Assembly (NCBI GenBank): GCA_963810195.1
Contig: CAWEMO010000004.1
Coordinates: forward strand, 1 to 64,000
Direction: 5' to 3'
DNA length: 64,000 nt
Source: Chersky-840 sp963810195
Lineage (GTDB): Bacteria > Actinomycetota > Acidimicrobiia > Acidimicrobiales > UBA8190
Shown here: positions 62,740 through 64,000 of the stretch, one piece after another
Layout: each line of letters opens with the position of its first letter
Position numbering within the stretch: the stretch's first letter is position 1
Position numbers and translations under genes: made by a program
The notes under the pieces: model-generated
What the model was told of the DNA's origin: nothing
Seen by the model: only the letters and a program-made list of their open reading frames with translations
Databases searched by the model: none

Positions 62740-62877
62740 TCAGCCCTCGATCACGTTGTGCACGTTGGCCACCATGGGCTCGTTGAGCTCGACGCCGGCG
62801 GCGGCGAGCTGCTTGATGACCTGCCCGTACTTCTCCGGGGTGAACCCACCGTGTACGAAGTAGAAGCCGAGAGCCAT
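62740..62877 (-). CDS. 45-residue protein of unknown function
   Basis: A short frame from ATG 62877 with GGAAGGA upstream, translating to MALGFYFVHGGFTPEKYGQV and then IKQLAAAGVELNEPMVANVH. The sequence looks like the N-terminus of a short conserved protein with a hydrophobic start and a helix; no known function. It is convergent with the SRPBCC gene. Low GC-bias evidence but good start site. Confidence 0.5.
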   Translation of the reverse strand: MALGFYFVHGGFTPEKYGQVIKQLAAAGVELNEPMVANVHNVIEG

Positions 62878-63029
62878 GACACCATTCCTTCCCGCGCCGG
62901 ACGACGTTCGCCTCTGGGTGCGGTGACCGTACCGGACAGATTCGCGACGGCAAAGGGGTCCTGCACTGAACCGACGTGACGGGCGCGGGCCGGGCGCCGC
63001 CGGGCGCGGGCCTTGCGCCGCGGGGTCGG

Positions 63030-63761
63030 TCAGGTCAGCCGGGACAGTGCCAGGCCGGCGGCGACGGTGACGAGGCCCCAGGACATGGCCCGCAAGGCCC
63101 CCTCGAGGGGGCCGAGAAGGAACCTCTCGTCGATTCGACGCACCGACCCGTCGGCCAGGACGAGCGAGCCCTCGATTCCGCGCACCGAGCGGCGCAGCAT
63201 GCGGGCCGGGGTGCTGAGCGCGCGCTGCGCCCACGACAGGGCGAAGGCGCCCACCGCCACGAGCGTGGGCGCCCACGTGAGGGTGCCCGCCTGCGCCACG
63301 TACGCGGTGAGGACGGGGAACGCGCCCCACGCCGCGGCGAAGCCGGCGTCGGTGTGCACCACCCCGCCGAAGAGCTCGGCGTTGTAGGCCATGACGAGCA
63401 GCGGGCCCACCACGATGAACGGCACCAGAACTGCGCCCACCATGGCCACGCCCACCGCCCCGATGGCCACCGCGCCGGCCAGCGACACCACCGTGGCGCC
63501 GACCAGGGCGCGCCCTGGGATGAGGGTGCGCAGCGGGCGCCCGTGCAGCTCGTCGAGGCAGTGGGCCGCCACCCCCACGGCCAGGAAGAAGGCCAGCACC
63601 GTGGCCACGAGCCGGCTGACCCGGATGTGGGGCGCCAGCGACGCCCCGATCACGACGTAGGAGAGGTGCCAGGCCGTGTACGGGGGGTGCAGCACCGTCC
63701 ACCAGTCGCGCCACCCCCCGCGTTCCGCCGCGTAGAAGGCGGGGCGGGGGGTGTCAGCCAC
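63030..63761 (-). CDS. Integral membrane protein of unknown function (UbiA-like style)
   Basis: A 243-residue protein with about six hydrophobic segments. The loop VAAHCLDELHGRPLRTLIPG resembles an aspartate-rich prenyltransferase loop, but lacks the canonical NDxxD spacing, so a UbiA relation is only suggestive. It begins MADTPRPAFYAAERGGWRDW and overlaps the end of the methyltransferase gene by eight bases, so they are probably coupled. The role is unknown. Confidence 0.6.
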   Translation of the reverse strand: MADTPRPAFYAAERGGWRDWWTVLHPPYTAWHLSYVVIGASLAPHIRVSRLVATVLAFFLAVGVAAHCLDELHGRPLRTLIPGRALVGATVVSLAGAVAIGAVGVAMVGAVLVPFIVVGPLLVMAYNAELFGGVVHTDAGFAAAWGAFPVLTAYVAQAGTLTWAPTLVAVGAFALSWAQRALSTPARMLRRSVRGIEGSLVLADGSVRRIDERFLLGPLEGALRAMSWGLVTVAAGLALSRLT

Positions 63762-64000
63762 CGGCCCGGCTCCCCCACATGACGAGACCGCCCCCGAGGC
63801 TCATGGTGCGCACCCCGACGTCGTCGATCCCCGCGTCGCGCCACGCCTGGACCGTCCACGACAGCGGGAAGCGGCGGTAGTGCGCCGAGATGTTGGGCCC
63901 GAGGAACCTCCCTACCCGGAACCACTCCCGGCCTCCGGTGAGCGCGCCCCCCACCGGCAGCACGAGGCGCGTGTAGCCCCACCACCAGAACCGCCAGAAC
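63754..64000 (-). CDS. Class I methyltransferase, C-terminal part (cut by window edge)
   Basis: The last about 81 residues of a protein whose start is beyond the window. The stretch WGYTRLVLPVGGALTGGREW, then RVGRFLGPNISAHYRRFPL and VRTMSLGGGLVMWGSRAGG resembles the C-terminus of UbiE/MenG-type SAM-dependent methyltransferases of actinobacteria, from memory. Its stop overlaps the start of the downstream membrane gene by eight bases, so the pair is an operon. The cofactor-binding half is not visible, so the call is limited. Confidence 0.6.
   Translation of the reverse strand, partial: FWRFWWWGYTRLVLPVGGALTGGREWFRVGRFLGPNISAHYRRFPLSWTVQAWRDAGIDDVGVRTMSLGGGLVMWGSRAGG

Overview
The window is high-GC DNA and most likely comes from an uncultured or little-studied actinobacterium of the class Acidimicrobiia. 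The reasons are the codon usage, a secreted CAP-type protein built on GGYWEVASDGGVFAF repeats (a style common in Acidimicrobiia), several F420-type luciferase-like oxidoreductases, a LAXTG cell-wall sorting signal, and the rpsF-ssb-rpsR-rplI-dnaB block that lies near the replication origin in many actinobacteria. This assignment is inference from the sequence; no search was run.

Left part (1-22 kb): a patchwork accessory region, much of it visibly richer in A+T than the right half. It holds a DHA2-type drug exporter (cut by the window edge), a slipin, a decayed IS30-family transposase with at least six frameshifts, a polyprenyl-phosphate sugar transferase beside a small LAXTG surface protein, RNase Z, a BNR-repeat lipoprotein, an MFS transporter, two small membrane proteins, an S11 carboxypeptidase homologue that has lost its catalytic Ser and Lys, two SDR/FAD redox genes, a secreted protein followed by a strong terminator hairpin, a DUF2156 protein and a membrane GGDEF/HD-GYP cyclic-di-GMP enzyme.

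Middle (22-35 kb): a SufR-like cysteine-containing regulator is divergent from a 39-codon ORF, folE, a ferredoxin-reductase-type flavoprotein and an isoprenylcysteine-methyltransferase-like protein, with a near-consensus promoter overlapped by an 8-bp inverted repeat. Next comes a CoA/lipid catabolic operon: an HMG-CoA-synthase-like protein fused to a DUF35 OB-fold, an SCP-x type thiolase and an acyl-CoA synthetase. It faces a convergent operon of an SDR and a dihydrodipicolinate-reductase-like enzyme. An FtsX/MacB-type permease without an adjacent ATPase and an MDR oxidoreductase follow.

Right-middle (35-53 kb): a large cyclase/AAA/TPR-like signalling protein, an MMPL transporter, a ketol-acid-reductoisomerase-like enzyme, the secreted CAP/repeat protein, two LLM oxidoreductases, a P450, a nitronate monooxygenase, two SDRs, a UbiA prenyltransferase, threonine dehydratase and a SnoaL-like protein. 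Several of these fit lipid or steroid catabolism.

Right end (53-64 kb): an OmpR-type response regulator with a sensor kinase broken by one extra base in its H-box, a GH3 glycosidase broken by two frameshifts, then the core block dnaB, rplI, rpsR, ssb, rpsF, followed by panB, a small zinc-ribbon protein, an SRPBCC protein, a 45-residue protein, a membrane protein and the end of a methyltransferase. A cluster of DnaA-box-like 9-mers lies between dnaB and rplI.

No tRNA, rRNA, CRISPR array, prophage or complete insertion sequence was found.
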